Below are positions 1 to 8,623 of a DNA stretch of 27,713 nucleotides, one piece after another. Each line of letters opens with the position of its first letter. Within the stretch, counting starts at the first letter, position 1. Both the position numbers and the translations under genes were made by a program. The stretch comes from CAYPIE01 sp964410665. Lineage in GTDB: Bacteria > Planctomycetota > Planctomycetia > Gemmatales > Gemmataceae. The stretch is from the NCBI GenBank assembly GCA_964410665.1, contig CAYPIE010000077.1, forward strand, positions 1 to 27,713, read 5' to 3'. The notes beneath the pieces were generated by a model. The model saw nothing but the letters and a program-made list of their open reading frames with translations, was not told the DNA's origin and did no database searches.

Positions 1-123
1 TCCAGACTTACCGCAATCCCCTCTGCCGCGTTCCCCGCACCCCAAACGCCTCTGCCGCTTTCCCCACACCGCAACCGCTTCTGCCGCTTCCCGCACTGCA
101 ACCGCCTCTGCCGCTTCGCATCG
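1..123 (-). repeat. G-rich minisatellite-like array downstream of the M14-S9 peptidase gene
   Basis: Read on the minus strand, this stretch holds about five units related to GCGGCAGAGGCGGTTGCGG, each followed by a variable tail such as TGCGGGGAA. The unit next to the gene carries GATGCGAA; units further away carry GTGCGGGAA or GTGTGGGGAA. The array follows the leftward peptidase gene and reads in its sense direction. It runs off the left edge, so its far end and any closing palindrome are not visible. The outermost unit contains AAGTCTGGA, a variant also seen in the right half of the array at 13450-13616, which points to a common origin. No convincing coding capacity is seen. Confidence 0.85.
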
Positions 124-151
124 CAAACGCTTGCCTTATCCCAAGCGTTTG
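124..151. repeat. 10-bp perfect inverted repeat at the 3' end of the peptidase gene
   Basis: CAAACGCTTG (124-133) and CAAGCGTTTG (142-151) form a perfect 10-bp stem with an 8-nt loop, starting 27 nt beyond the peptidase stop codon. On the minus strand no T-run follows, so it is not a standard intrinsic terminator for the peptidase gene. On the plus strand TTTT follows at 152-155. One arm overlaps the first repeat unit of the array, so the stem may have arisen from a unit and its inverted copy. Confidence 0.5.
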
Positions 152-178
152 TTTTACCACCAACACTTTGCCCCTTGG

Positions 179-3100
179 CTATTGGTTCAGCAAGTGCCGC
201 ATCATGAAGTCGATGGTCAGGTTGCGGTAGTGGGTTCCCGGAATGCCATGTCGGGCACGCGGGTAGATCATCAGCTCAAAATTCTTGCCGGCCTTTTGTA
301 GCGCTTCGGCCAACTGCATGGTGTTCTGCACATGCACATTGTCATCCATCATACCGTGTACCAACAGCAACCTGCCGTGCAAGTTCTTGGCTGCCTTCAC
401 CACACTGGTGGCGTCATAGCCTTTGGGGTTGTTCTTGGGGGTATCCATGTACCGCTCGGTATAGATGGTGTCATAGTTTCGCCAGTCGGTGACCGGCGCG
501 CCGGCCACGCCCGCGGCAAAGTGCTTACTATGCGTCAGGGCAAATGAGGTCATGAAGCCGCCGTAGCTATGGCCGCTCAGGCCAACCCGTTTCGCATCGA
601 CGTAGGGTCGCTGGCACAGCCAGTCGACGGCCGTTTCCAGGTCTTTGAGCTCTTGAATGCCCAGTTGCCGGTAGGCGGTCCAGGCCGCGCCCGCGCCCTT
701 GCCACTGGCACTACGCGGATCAACCACAAAGACGACAAAGCCGGCGTTGGCCAGCACCTGTTCGAGCACGCGACCACCAGACCAACTGTCGCGGGTGCTC
801 GGGGCTTGCGGCCCAGCGTAGGTGCGCAGCCACACCGGATACTTGCGGCCCGGCTCGCGGTCGGGCGGATCGATGATCATCCCCTCGAGCATGAAACCAT
901 CGGGCGTTGGGATCTGCACAAATTCGGGCGTCACCAGTTGGACTTGCTCCAGTGCATGCACGGGGTTGGTATCGAGGCGGCGGATCCGCTCGCCAGTGCT
1001 CGCCACCAGGTTGACCTTGGTCGGCATCTGGGAATTGCTCCAGGTGTCGATGTACATGGTCTTGGTTGGGTTAAGCTGAACGCGGTGGGTGCCGGGTTGC
1101 TCGGTAAGACGCATCAGGTCGGAGCCATCGAGTTTGACCTTGTAAAACTGCACACCCAACGGGGCATCGCGGGTAGCGGTGAAGAAGACCTGGCCGGTCT
1201 TCTCATCGATCCCTGCGAGCGAACGGACGTCCCATTCGCCACGGGTAATCGCGGTACAAACACTGCCCCCTTTTTGGATGTGATAAAGATGGTTCCAGCC
1301 AGAGCGTTCGCTGGCCAAAATAAACGAGCCGTCGCCCAGAAAATGCCACGTTTGGGGCGCGCTGATCCAGGCCTTGGTACGATCACGCAACAGCCGCTGC
1401 GGCGAAGACTGATCCAGATGCAGCAACCAGGCATCCATGCGGGTTTGGCTACGGTCTTGGGTGTGATAGGCCAGGGCTTGCCCATCGGGGATCCAGCCAA
1501 TGCCTGCGATGAGGCTATGGTCCTCATCGGTAGGAGGCTCCACCCAGCGAATGGTCCCTCCCGAGGCTGGGACGATGCCCAGCTGCATCAACGGGTTGGC
1601 CTCGCCGGCGTTGGGGTAGCGGGTCACCTCCGGGGTATGCTGACGTTGGGTTGGATCGACTAGAGTGAACTCGGAAACGGGTGTGTCATCAAATCGTAAG
1701 AAGGCGAGATGGTGGCTATCCGGGCTCCACCAGAAGGCATTCCAGTCACGGAGATTGATCTCTTCGTAGTAGACCCAGTCGGCCCGACCGTTCGAGACAA
1801 CATCGTTACCGTCCTTGGTGAGCTGCTGCTCCTTTGGGTTGGCGATGGGGACCGTAAACAGGTTGTTTTCACGGACAAAGGCAACTTGCTGGCCATCGGG
1901 GCTGAAGGTAGCTTGCTGTTCAGGCTGTTTGGGGGTGTGCGTGAGGCGCGTAATATCCAAGGACTTCAAATCGACGTGGAATAGGTCCTGGTGATGGGTA
2001 AACAGGAACGCGCTGCGCTGGGGATTCAAGCGGGATAGAGCGGAACGGACAACGGCTCGGGCGTTGCGTGCTTTCATCTTGGGCAGCTTAGTCAGGGCCT
2101 CGGTCAAAGCTTGTTCATCGAGATAAGGCTCGGCCTGTCCGGTCCGGGCATGGACCTTGACCACAGTATTGTCTTTGCGTTGCAGAAAGTGTTCACCGTC
2201 ATCGAGCCAGGTGAGGATTCGGGTGGCATTGCCACGCAGGTTGGGCAGGCGATTGGCACGGAGATCCTTTAACGTCGGTGACTGGCGTTTCCGCTCGGTT
2301 TCGGGGATGGTGCGGGCCGTGTCGGTGGTCAGGAAGGCTTGTTGGGGAAGCCGCAGAATCGGATAGTCCTGTCCCTCAGCAAGTTGCCGGTCTAGGAAGT
2401 TCCAGGCGACCAGGCCATCGACGGCTTCGGGTTCGAGCAGATAGGCCGCCAGTTGGCCGAGGGGTTGTCCGGTGCGGACGATATGCATCCCGGCGGCGAT
2501 CCGCTCGGTGCTGGCCTGGGGGGTGGCCTCGAGCTGCACGATCCGGTGCTTCTGAAACGGGCGTAACGCGCGCTCGAGCTGGTCGACCTGATAACGTTCG
2601 ATGGCGAGCGCAATATCCTCACGCAGTTCTTCGACTTTGATGCCGTGACGTTGTAGATTCTGGATCACCCGTTCGAGTTCGGCGGGGATCAGGTATGCGT
2701 ACGGCAAGGGAACTGCGCGGATCGTCTTGGTAGCTCCCCGATAGGGGATGGTGTAGTCTTTGGGTTGCGCAGGAGTGTCGGGGGTCTTTTTGGCATAACC
2801 CCGGACGGTAAATGGTTCGGGCAGGTCTGCCGGTTGTGCGCGCAGGGGGACGGTGCGGTCCGCCCGGGGGGATTTGCCAGCCTCGATCGTGGCCTGATCC
2901 GCTGCGCGGATCAGAGTGTGAATGGAGTCGGACTCGGCCGCGAGAGTCTCCAAGCAAGCATGGACAAAATCCCGGCTCGCCAGGACCCGATCCTTGTACG
3001 AGGCATAGGCATACGCCTCCGCCAGGATGCCGATGCGGTTGCGCAAGCCCATATACTGCACGCCGTAGCGTGGCAGAGCGGGGTAGGTGTCCCAGGCCTG

Positions 3101-3901
3101 ATGGTCATCGACAAAGTTGCCGTAGTAAAAGCCCCGGTAGCCGTTACGGTTGGCCATGTTTTTCTCGATGGCTGGCAACAGGGAGTCGCGGACTTTTTCG
3201 ATCAGCAGTTTTGGGCTGGCAGGGTGGCGTGGGCCATCGTAGGTCAGTGTGTAGCGATGCCGTGAGCCGTTGGTGGTATGGGTATCGATGAAGACGGCGG
3301 GATCCCAGGTGTTGAGTAACTGGACCAGAGCCCGGACCTCGGAGCTCTCGAGCTTGACGAAGTCGCGGTTCAGGTCCAGTCCCTGGGCATTGGCTCGCTC
3401 CCCCATGCGTTCGGGCCCGTTCTGACCCGGGCGGTTGCTCGGGGCCATGCGTTCGTTGCCATCGGCATTGAAAATGGGGGCGACCAGGACCACCAGATGG
3501 TCGAGCAGTTTGGGCGGATCGTTCAGGCCCAACTCTCGAGCCAGCCGCAACAGTGCTTCTTTGCCGGCGACTTCGCCAGCGTGAATATTGCCAATGACCA
3601 GCACCACCAGTTTCTTGGCTTTCCGTGCAGCCTGGGGGCTCGTGATCCCCTCTTTGGACAGGATCAACAGTGGAAGTTCACGTCCTTCGACGCTGGTGCC
3701 CAGCTGATCGAGGTGGACGTACTGACTTTGCCGGGCCAGCTGCTGACAATAGGCGAGCACCTGGTCATACCGAGCAGTTCGGGTATAGCCACTGGCCTCG
3801 GCCACGGTGCGTAGCCGCGTCGGAGCCGTCGTATCGGCCGCTTGAAGAGGCGGCAGGAAAATTCCAGTACACAGAAGGAAAAGCACCATGAGGCAACGCA
3901 C
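179..3901 (-). CDS. Secreted M14 carboxypeptidase-like / S9B dipeptidyl-peptidase IV-like fusion
   Basis: This 1240-residue protein appears to be a two-protease fusion acting outside the cytoplasm. Residues 1-21 form a signal peptide. Residues about 35-330 resemble zinc carboxypeptidase family M14: HAGE supplies H107 and E110, the IDTHTTNG segment supplies H208, and AEAY near E295 fits the catalytic glutamate. Residues about 560-1000 resemble the DPP-IV N-terminal propeller, including DWVYYEE, which matches the glutamate pair that binds substrate N-termini in DPP-IV. The C-terminal domain is an S9 alpha/beta hydrolase with GLSGHSYGG (S1112), MMDDN (near D1187) and RARHG (H1218). I chose the GTG at 3901 because GGAG lies 9 nt upstream; an ATG at 3889 would shorten the signal peptide. 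Both catalytic sets look intact. A broad peptide-scavenging role is inferred. Confidence 0.88.
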   Translation of the reverse strand: MRCLMVLFLLCTGIFLPPLQAADTTAPTRLRTVAEASGYTRTARYDQVLAYCQQLARQSQYVHLDQLGTSVEGRELPLLILSKEGITSPQAARKAKKLVVLVIGNIHAGEVAGKEALLRLARELGLNDPPKLLDHLVVLVAPIFNADGNERMAPSNRPGQNGPERMGERANAQGLDLNRDFVKLESSEVRALVQLLNTWDPAVFIDTHTTNGSRHRYTLTYDGPRHPASPKLLIEKVRDSLLPAIEKNMANRNGYRGFYYGNFVDDHQAWDTYPALPRYGVQYMGLRNRIGILAEAYAYASYKDRVLASRDFVHACLETLAAESDSIHTLIRAADQATIEAGKSPRADRTVPLRAQPADLPEPFTVRGYAKKTPDTPAQPKDYTIPYRGATKTIRAVPLPYAYLIPAELERVIQNLQRHGIKVEELREDIALAIERYQVDQLERALRPFQKHRIVQLEATPQASTERIAAGMHIVRTGQPLGQLAAYLLEPEAVDGLVAWNFLDRQLAEGQDYPILRLPQQAFLTTDTARTIPETERKRQSPTLKDLRANRLPNLRGNATRILTWLDDGEHFLQRKDNTVVKVHARTGQAEPYLDEQALTEALTKLPKMKARNARAVVRSALSRLNPQRSAFLFTHHQDLFHVDLKSLDITRLTHTPKQPEQQATFSPDGQQVAFVRENNLFTVPIANPKEQQLTKDGNDVVSNGRADWVYYEEINLRDWNAFWWSPDSHHLAFLRFDDTPVSEFTLVDPTQRQHTPEVTRYPNAGEANPLMQLGIVPASGGTIRWVEPPTDEDHSLIAGIGWIPDGQALAYHTQDRSQTRMDAWLLHLDQSSPQRLLRDRTKAWISAPQTWHFLGDGSFILASERSGWNHLYHIQKGGSVCTAITRGEWDVRSLAGIDEKTGQVFFTATRDAPLGVQFYKVKLDGSDLMRLTEQPGTHRVQLNPTKTMYIDTWSNSQMPTKVNLVASTGERIRRLDTNPVHALEQVQLVTPEFVQIPTPDGFMLEGMIIDPPDREPGRKYPVWLRTYAGPQAPSTRDSWSGGRVLEQVLANAGFVVFVVDPRSASGKGAGAAWTAYRQLGIQELKDLETAVDWLCQRPYVDAKRVGLSGHSYGGFMTSFALTHSKHFAAGVAGAPVTDWRNYDTIYTERYMDTPKNNPKGYDATSVVKAAKNLHGRLLLVHGMMDDNVHVQNTMQLAEALQKAGKNFELMIYPRARHGIPGTHYRNLTIDFMMRHLLNQ

Positions 3902-4010
3902 GCGAGTTCACTCCACAGAAGGCGGTATTGAGCCCAACAAAAGGCTGATTATACGCCGGTTTGCCGGGCATTGGGGGAAAAGCTGGGGAAAATGGCGGGC
4001 AAAGGTGGGA

Positions 4011-5744
4011 TTATTCCGGCTGCAACGATGAGCCTGGAGTCAGACGCAGCAATAGTTGCCAACGCATGGGGCCGAAGCGATGCAGCAGCTCTAGTCGCTT
4101 GAACACCTGCAAGTTGTTGGCCGCGGCTAGCAGCTCGGCTTCGATCTTGGCAGGATCCTGTCGGTTGAGCTCGGCCAGCCAGGCTGCCAGGGCCGGACCG
4201 TGGGCTTCCAGGTAGCTATGCCAGGTGCATAGGGATATTTGGATAAGCGGAATGGTCGTGTGCGGTTCCGCGACCACGGCATCGGGTGCCTGGAATGCTT
4301 TAATAGCCCCGGGCGAGCTGGCCAAGAGGAAGTAGTCCTGAAAAAAGCAGATGGCCGGCTCAAGACCTGGGGGAAACCGTCCGGAGCTGTCCAGGGAATA
4401 GATGGTGTGACCGTTATGTTGCTCCTCGGCCAGATGAAAGTCCGTGGTACCGCTGGTCTGGTTGAGGGCCATGGCAGCCAGGAAGATGCCCAATTGCAGC
4501 ATCGACTCCACCCGTCGACGCACCAGCCGGGCTGGGTCCTGGACGGGAAACTTGACGGCATAAATGGCCCGCGGTAGAAAGCCCGGTTGACCCTCCTGGG
4601 GCGGACGAAGCCAGGCGGCCCAGTCAGGACCAAAGCGGCGCGGCAGCTGTTGAGCTTGTTCAGGCCCCAAGCCCGAGACCAAAAAGTACTGGCTCTGTTG
4701 GCGGATACGTTCTCGGGTGGCGGGAGTAATAAACTGTTCGAGCAGGCCAAGTAACGGCTGGACCTCCAAGCGGCCGCTGGCTGCCACCAAGGCATCGGAC
4801 GGGATCGCCGGCAGTAGGGCCGAGGGAATGGCCGTCGAGCGGAGGAAGGCGCGCGTGGGCTTCGGCAGCTGGTGGGGATCGGCATGCACGGCCAAGCCAA
4901 GCTGAAAATCTCGATCCACGTCGAGAAACACCGCCAGGCCAATGCAGGCCTTCCAGTGCTTGACAAAGGCCGCGAGAAACGCCCGTTCCTCGCCCTGGGC
5001 ATTGGCCAAGGTCTCGGCCAATTCATCGTCCAGCGACCGCGGTGCGATCCAGAAAACCAGCAGCTTATCGAGCACGTCGAGTTGCTCAAGATGCTGGGCC
5101 AGAGGAGTCGGCTGGGGTGCGGTGACTAAGCGACGAATCACCTGCCGCATCGAGGTCTGATCCGTCGCGTAAATGACCAGATGTTGGTGCAGACAGTAAT
5201 AGTCCGCATGGCCGTCGTGGCGTCGGCGGATCTGGTAATCGATCTCCTGGAAGGTTTCCCGCTCAACGGAGGCCACATCCGGCAAACGATTGAGGCGGTT
5301 GAGCCATGACTGCAGTCGAACCGGTTCACGGACCCAGAGGAGAACAACCCCACGGTCCCGGGCGTCAGCGGAGCGGTTCGCGGCTTCCCCGAGGTAGGCG
5401 AAGATGGCAACATCACCCAGGAGCTCATCGCGAATCTCCGCCAGGCCGATGCCCAGTTGTGCTTCGAGGGCGGCATTGGCTTTGGCCAAGTCTCGGAGCT
5501 CTGGGGCGTCGAGCAAGCGTTGGGCAAACGGCGTTTTACACCAGGCGGCAGCAAAGGGTGAAGATTTCACCGCCCGGAAGCGCTCGCGCAGACCCTGCAG
5601 CATCAGGCAGAACTGAGCTCCCTCGGGCACCAGGCCGAGGAGTGCCGTGTGGCGGGCCGGAGCTGCTTCCTGGGCATTGAGCTGCAGGGGGATCGGTCCG
5701 AGCCCGAGGCTGACAAGAAGCAATCCGAGCAGGATTGGCTGCAT
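4011..5744 (-). CDS. Secreted protein of unknown function (possibly DUF3352-like)
   Basis: This is a 577-residue protein whose function I do not recognise. It starts with a clear signal peptide (MQPILLGLLLVSLGLG and onward to LNAQ). The ATG at 5744 is preferred because GGAG lies 8 nt upstream; a longer reading from 5804 would overlap the upstream gene and bury the signal sequence. The mature part has the pattern PEGAQFCLMLQGL, then a helical segment and repeated alternating alpha/beta stretches. It loosely recalls planctomycete DUF3352-type secreted proteins, a resemblance made from memory only. No catalytic motif is obvious. It lies 34 nt downstream of the anti-sigma gene on the same strand, so co-transcription with the sigma system is likely. 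Confidence 0.75.
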   Translation of the reverse strand: MQPILLGLLLVSLGLGPIPLQLNAQEAAPARHTALLGLVPEGAQFCLMLQGLRERFRAVKSSPFAAAWCKTPFAQRLLDAPELRDLAKANAALEAQLGIGLAEIRDELLGDVAIFAYLGEAANRSADARDRGVVLLWVREPVRLQSWLNRLNRLPDVASVERETFQEIDYQIRRRHDGHADYYCLHQHLVIYATDQTSMRQVIRRLVTAPQPTPLAQHLEQLDVLDKLLVFWIAPRSLDDELAETLANAQGEERAFLAAFVKHWKACIGLAVFLDVDRDFQLGLAVHADPHQLPKPTRAFLRSTAIPSALLPAIPSDALVAASGRLEVQPLLGLLEQFITPATRERIRQQSQYFLVSGLGPEQAQQLPRRFGPDWAAWLRPPQEGQPGFLPRAIYAVKFPVQDPARLVRRRVESMLQLGIFLAAMALNQTSGTTDFHLAEEQHNGHTIYSLDSSGRFPPGLEPAICFFQDYFLLASSPGAIKAFQAPDAVVAEPHTTIPLIQISLCTWHSYLEAHGPALAAWLAELNRQDPAKIEAELLAAANNLQVFKRLELLHRFGPMRWQLLLRLTPGSSLQPE

Positions 5745-5778
5745 GGCCCGGTCTCCAAAAGTGATGGATGGACAGAGA

Positions 5779-6543
5779 TTATGGCTGAATCGATGCGGGC
5801 GCATCTCCCAGGAACAGGTCGACCGCTTTGCGGGCCGAACGCGTGACCGGGGCGATGGCAGTCTTGGCGCCCTTTTTCAACTCGCGGATGGCCGGTTCCA
5901 GTGGATCCTCTGCCAAGAGCTGCCCCAGCGGGGACTCAGGTTCACTGGGATCGGACCACCAGCCGACCGAAGGCAGTGACTCCCGGGTCGCCCGACGGGT
6001 CCAGCTGAGCATCGCATGGCCGGCACGGGCCAGACTTTCTTCCATGCTCATCACGGGCGTCAGTTGCTCGGATGGCAGGGTGGGTGCTGCCGCAAGCCTG
6101 GTCACGCCAGTCTGGGGCAATGAATCCGGTGCCTGCGGTCGGGGCTGCTGAGCCAACGATTTTTGGCCAGGCTCCTCGACAATCTGCCAGCGCCACAAGC
6201 CTACCAGGACGGCCAGAAGGACACTGGCCGCCAAAACCACGGACCACCAACGCGCTGCCGGCGCAGGGTGCGTCTTGATCGGTTCGAGCAACGACTCGCG
6301 CTGAATCGTTGCGGCAATCCGTTGGCTCAGTCCCTTCGGAGCCGTTGGCAAGGCGCTGCGTTGGATCGCGGCGCGGAACTGGAAAGTCGCTTGGAGCTGA
6401 CGGGTACAGGCAGGACAGCGGCTCGCATGAGCTTCGACGCGATCCAAGGAATCGGCGGTCGCAGTCCCATCCAGCCAGGCTTGGAGCTCCGCGTGGATGG
6501 CAGCACATTGAGGAGATCGAGGTAGGGAAGGATTCGCGGCCAT
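5779..6543 (-). CDS. Membrane-anchored zinc-finger anti-sigma factor
   Basis: This 254-residue protein probably holds the neighbouring ECF sigma factor inactive at the membrane. The N-terminal cytoplasmic part contains the ZAS-type signature H39-x3-C43-x2-C46 (HASRCPAC), with an additional possible ligand at C13 or H17. One transmembrane helix lies at about residues 99-118 (WWSVVLAASVLLAVLVGLW). The remaining 135 residues, rich in Pro, Ser and Ala, would be outside the cytoplasm and have no recognised domain. The gene follows the sigma gene with a 33-nt gap on the same strand, the usual sigma then anti-sigma order. The target sigma factor is inferred from position. Confidence 0.85.
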   Translation of the reverse strand: MAANPSLPRSPQCAAIHAELQAWLDGTATADSLDRVEAHASRCPACTRQLQATFQFRAAIQRSALPTAPKGLSQRIAATIQRESLLEPIKTHPAPAARWWSVVLAASVLLAVLVGLWRWQIVEEPGQKSLAQQPRPQAPDSLPQTGVTRLAAAPTLPSEQLTPVMSMEESLARAGHAMLSWTRRATRESLPSVGWWSDPSEPESPLGQLLAEDPLEPAIRELKKGAKTAIAPVTRSARKAVDLFLGDAPASIQP

Positions 6544-6576
6544 GCTTCAACGACTCGCATCGGGGGGGCGGTGGGG

Positions 6577-7158
6577 TTAGTACTCCACCCGCCGCCTGGT
6601 CAGGGAGGATTCCGCTAATTGCTCCGGGGGCACCATGCCACGCTGAGCGAGGCGTTCGATAATTTCGCCACGGACGCGATGCAGCCAGGTTTTCACCGTG
6701 CCAACCGGACGCTTCAAGATCGCGGCAATCTCTTCGTACGAGAGATTTTGCTCATGAAACATCACAAATACAGCTCGATAGTCGGCGCGGACCCGACTGA
6801 GAGCGTCGTGGATTTCGCGAAGGAGTTCCTCACCATCATCTCGGACATCGCGTGCGGGGGAATCATGCAGATAATCGACCAATTCCGGTCGCCGCTGTCG
6901 TTGCGACAGCCAGGTGCGGCAGCGGTTGATAGTGATGCCCAACAGCCAAGGTCTGAGCGGACGCGAACGATCCCAGCGTTTGAGACTGCGAAAGACGCGC
7001 AAGAAGACCTCTTGCGTGACATCCTCGGCATCTTGACGATGATGTAACATCCGTAGACTCAGCCCAAAGACCTCATTTTGATAGCGTTCAATCAACGCCA
7101 CCGTGGCCTGAGCGTCGCCCTGCAAACATCGATCGACTAGCGTGCAATCATCCACCAT
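6577..7158 (-). CDS. ECF-family RNA polymerase sigma factor (RpoE-like)
   Basis: This 193-residue protein has the two-domain layout of an extracytoplasmic-function sigma factor. Region 2, residues about 20-95, contains DAEDVTQEVFLRVFRSLKRW, the -10 recognition and core-binding segment. Region 4, residues about 120-170, contains LSYEEIAAILKRPVGTVKTW, the helix-turn-helix that reads the -35 element. The length is typical of the family. It is the first recognised gene of a leftward set with its anti-sigma factor and a secreted protein. The ATG at 7158 has only a weak ribosome-binding site, so translation may be coupled to the possible small ORF just upstream. The inducing signal cannot be read from the sequence. 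Confidence 0.93.
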   Translation of the reverse strand: MVDDCTLVDRCLQGDAQATVALIERYQNEVFGLSLRMLHHRQDAEDVTQEVFLRVFRSLKRWDRSRPLRPWLLGITINRCRTWLSQRQRRPELVDYLHDSPARDVRDDGEELLREIHDALSRVRADYRAVFVMFHEQNLSYEEIAAILKRPVGTVKTWLHRVRGEIIERLAQRGMVPPEQLAESSLTRRRVEY

Positions 7159-7175
7159 GAACGCTCAAGAAGGGA

Positions 7176-7322
7176 CTACCAGGCTACCCGGGCACGAGTT
7201 TCACCAATTAGCTTATTCGCTCGCCGGTCGTGATGCTTCAAAGGCGTCGGTATTTTCCCGAGCAAGCGTGGTCCCGGCCCCGCTTGAGCAACCGTCCGGC
7301 TCGCGATAACATGATTCAGCAT
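7176..7322 (-). CDS. Possible 48-residue leader ORF ahead of the sigma factor gene
   Basis: The minus strand has a strong ribosome-binding site, GGAGGAGGTT (7331-7340), about 10 nt upstream of an ATG at 7322. The reading frame encodes 48 residues and stops at 7176, only 17 nt before the sigma factor start. The product is basic (MLNHVIASRTVAQAGPG at the N-terminus; KHHDRRANK in the middle) and has no recognised domain. It could be a leader peptide coupled to sigma translation. It could also be chance: the rest of the 289-nt divergent region between the sigma gene and tatC shows no other gene, and TTGCCA (7332-7327 on the minus strand) could instead be part of a promoter. Confidence 0.35.
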   Translation of the reverse strand: MLNHVIASRTVAQAGPGPRLLGKIPTPLKHHDRRANKLIGETRARVAW

Positions 7323-7447
7323 AGTATGGCAACCTCCTCCGCACGTCGGCACCTTCGCCCCGCGGTCGGACAGGGACCAAGCACCCCGATCAGCCAACCG
7401 AGCTCCCTCGCTTGGACGACTGAACACAGACCGCGCACACCGAAACC

Positions 7448-8509
7448 ATGCGAGACCGTTACCAGTACCCCGATGACCTGTTCGATAACACCCGGATGAC
7501 CTTCGGGGAGCACATCGAGGAACTCCGCTTCTACTTAATCCGGGCCGGCATCGGCTTTGGCATTTGTTTAATCATTGGCTTTGTCCTCGATGGCCTGGGC
7601 ACCTTGGGATTGCCGTTAGGGCTGGGCAAACCTGTCCTCGAGCAGATCAAACAACCCGTGGAAGAACAAGTCCAGGCCTTCTACAAGCAACGCCTCGAGA
7701 AGGCGATTGCCCCCCTCGAAGAGGGCACCCTGCCCGAGGATTCCCCTCTCCGCAACAAAGTTCCGCTTAAAGCAGAATTGCAGCTGGAATCCTTACGCCC
7801 GTTTCTCAAAGAAGACGCCGACTTGCCGGCGGCCGTACCGGTCCAACTTGACATCATCCCGGCCGAACTCTTCAAGCTCACCTTCCAGGGACAAGACGAT
7901 TTGGGCATGCTCCGCTCGTTGACAACCCTGAGTGTCCAGGAAGGCTTTGTCGTCTACTTTAAGGTTTCTTTGTTGTGTGGGGTGGTGCTGTCGAGTCCCT
8001 GGCTGTTTATGCAAGTTTGGGGCTTTGTCGGGGCTGGGCTGTACCCGCATGAACGTCGCTATATCCAGACCTATTTGCCCTTCAGTATTGGGCTGTTTCT
8101 GGGAGGCGTCTTCATGTGTCAGTTCATCGTCCTGCCTCGGGCGGTGGGGGCGCTGCTCGCGTTCAATCAGTGGCTGGGACTCGACCCTGACATTCGGCTC
8201 AATGAATGGCTTGGCTTTGCGATTATTTTACCTTTGGTTTTTGGCATTTCCTTCCAGACGCCCATTTTCATGCTCTTTTTCGAGCGGATCGGCATCTTTC
8301 GGGTCGAGGACTACAAGAAACGCTGGCGGATTGCGGTGATCTGTCTGGCGGCAGCCTCGGCGATCTTTACGCCTACCTCCGATGCGGTGTCGATGAGTTT
8401 TCTATTTGCCCCAATGATGGCCCTGTATCTGCTGGGGATCTGGCTGTGCACCGTCCTGCCGCGTCCGGAGGTTGAGGAACTGGTCGATGATGATGAGGTG
8501 GCCGTCTAG
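7448..8509 (+). CDS. tatC: Twin-arginine translocase subunit TatC with an enlarged first periplasmic loop
   Basis: TatC is the multi-spanning receptor of the Tat pathway, which moves folded proteins across the inner membrane. Visible hallmarks are EHIEELR (21-27) before helix 1, GLYPHERR (198-204) carrying the conserved cytoplasmic-loop glutamate (E202), SFQTPIFM, and FTPTSD (307-312) followed by the last helices. At 353 residues it is about 100 longer than typical bacterial TatC. The excess sits between helix 1 (about 29-48) and helix 2 (about 168-190), in the first periplasmic loop, as a charged, partly helical stretch. No tatA or tatB lies nearby. The ATG at 7448 lacks a strong ribosome-binding site but gives the expected N-terminus. 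Confidence 0.93.
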   Translation: MRDRYQYPDDLFDNTRMTFGEHIEELRFYLIRAGIGFGICLIIGFVLDGLGTLGLPLGLGKPVLEQIKQPVEEQVQAFYKQRLEKAIAPLEEGTLPEDSPLRNKVPLKAELQLESLRPFLKEDADLPAAVPVQLDIIPAELFKLTFQGQDDLGMLRSLTTLSVQEGFVVYFKVSLLCGVVLSSPWLFMQVWGFVGAGLYPHERRYIQTYLPFSIGLFLGGVFMCQFIVLPRAVGALLAFNQWLGLDPDIRLNEWLGFAIILPLVFGISFQTPIFMLFFERIGIFRVEDYKKRWRIAVICLAAASAIFTPTSDAVSMSFLFAPMMALYLLGIWLCTVLPRPEVEELVDDDEVAV

Positions 8510-8623
8510 GGACGCTTGCAGGTGGCCGCGACCACGGATGGGCGTTGCCGGGACGACCACGCCGCCTAGTTTTGAGCTGTGAGCTGCTCCGGACCCCCGG
8601 CGGGGTCCGACTCCGAGGTACCG

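Noticed and set aside
569..1663. 364-codon open frame on the plus strand
   Set aside because: It lies fully antisense to the M14-S9 peptidase gene, whose motifs and triad are intact, and its translation shows no recognisable domain.
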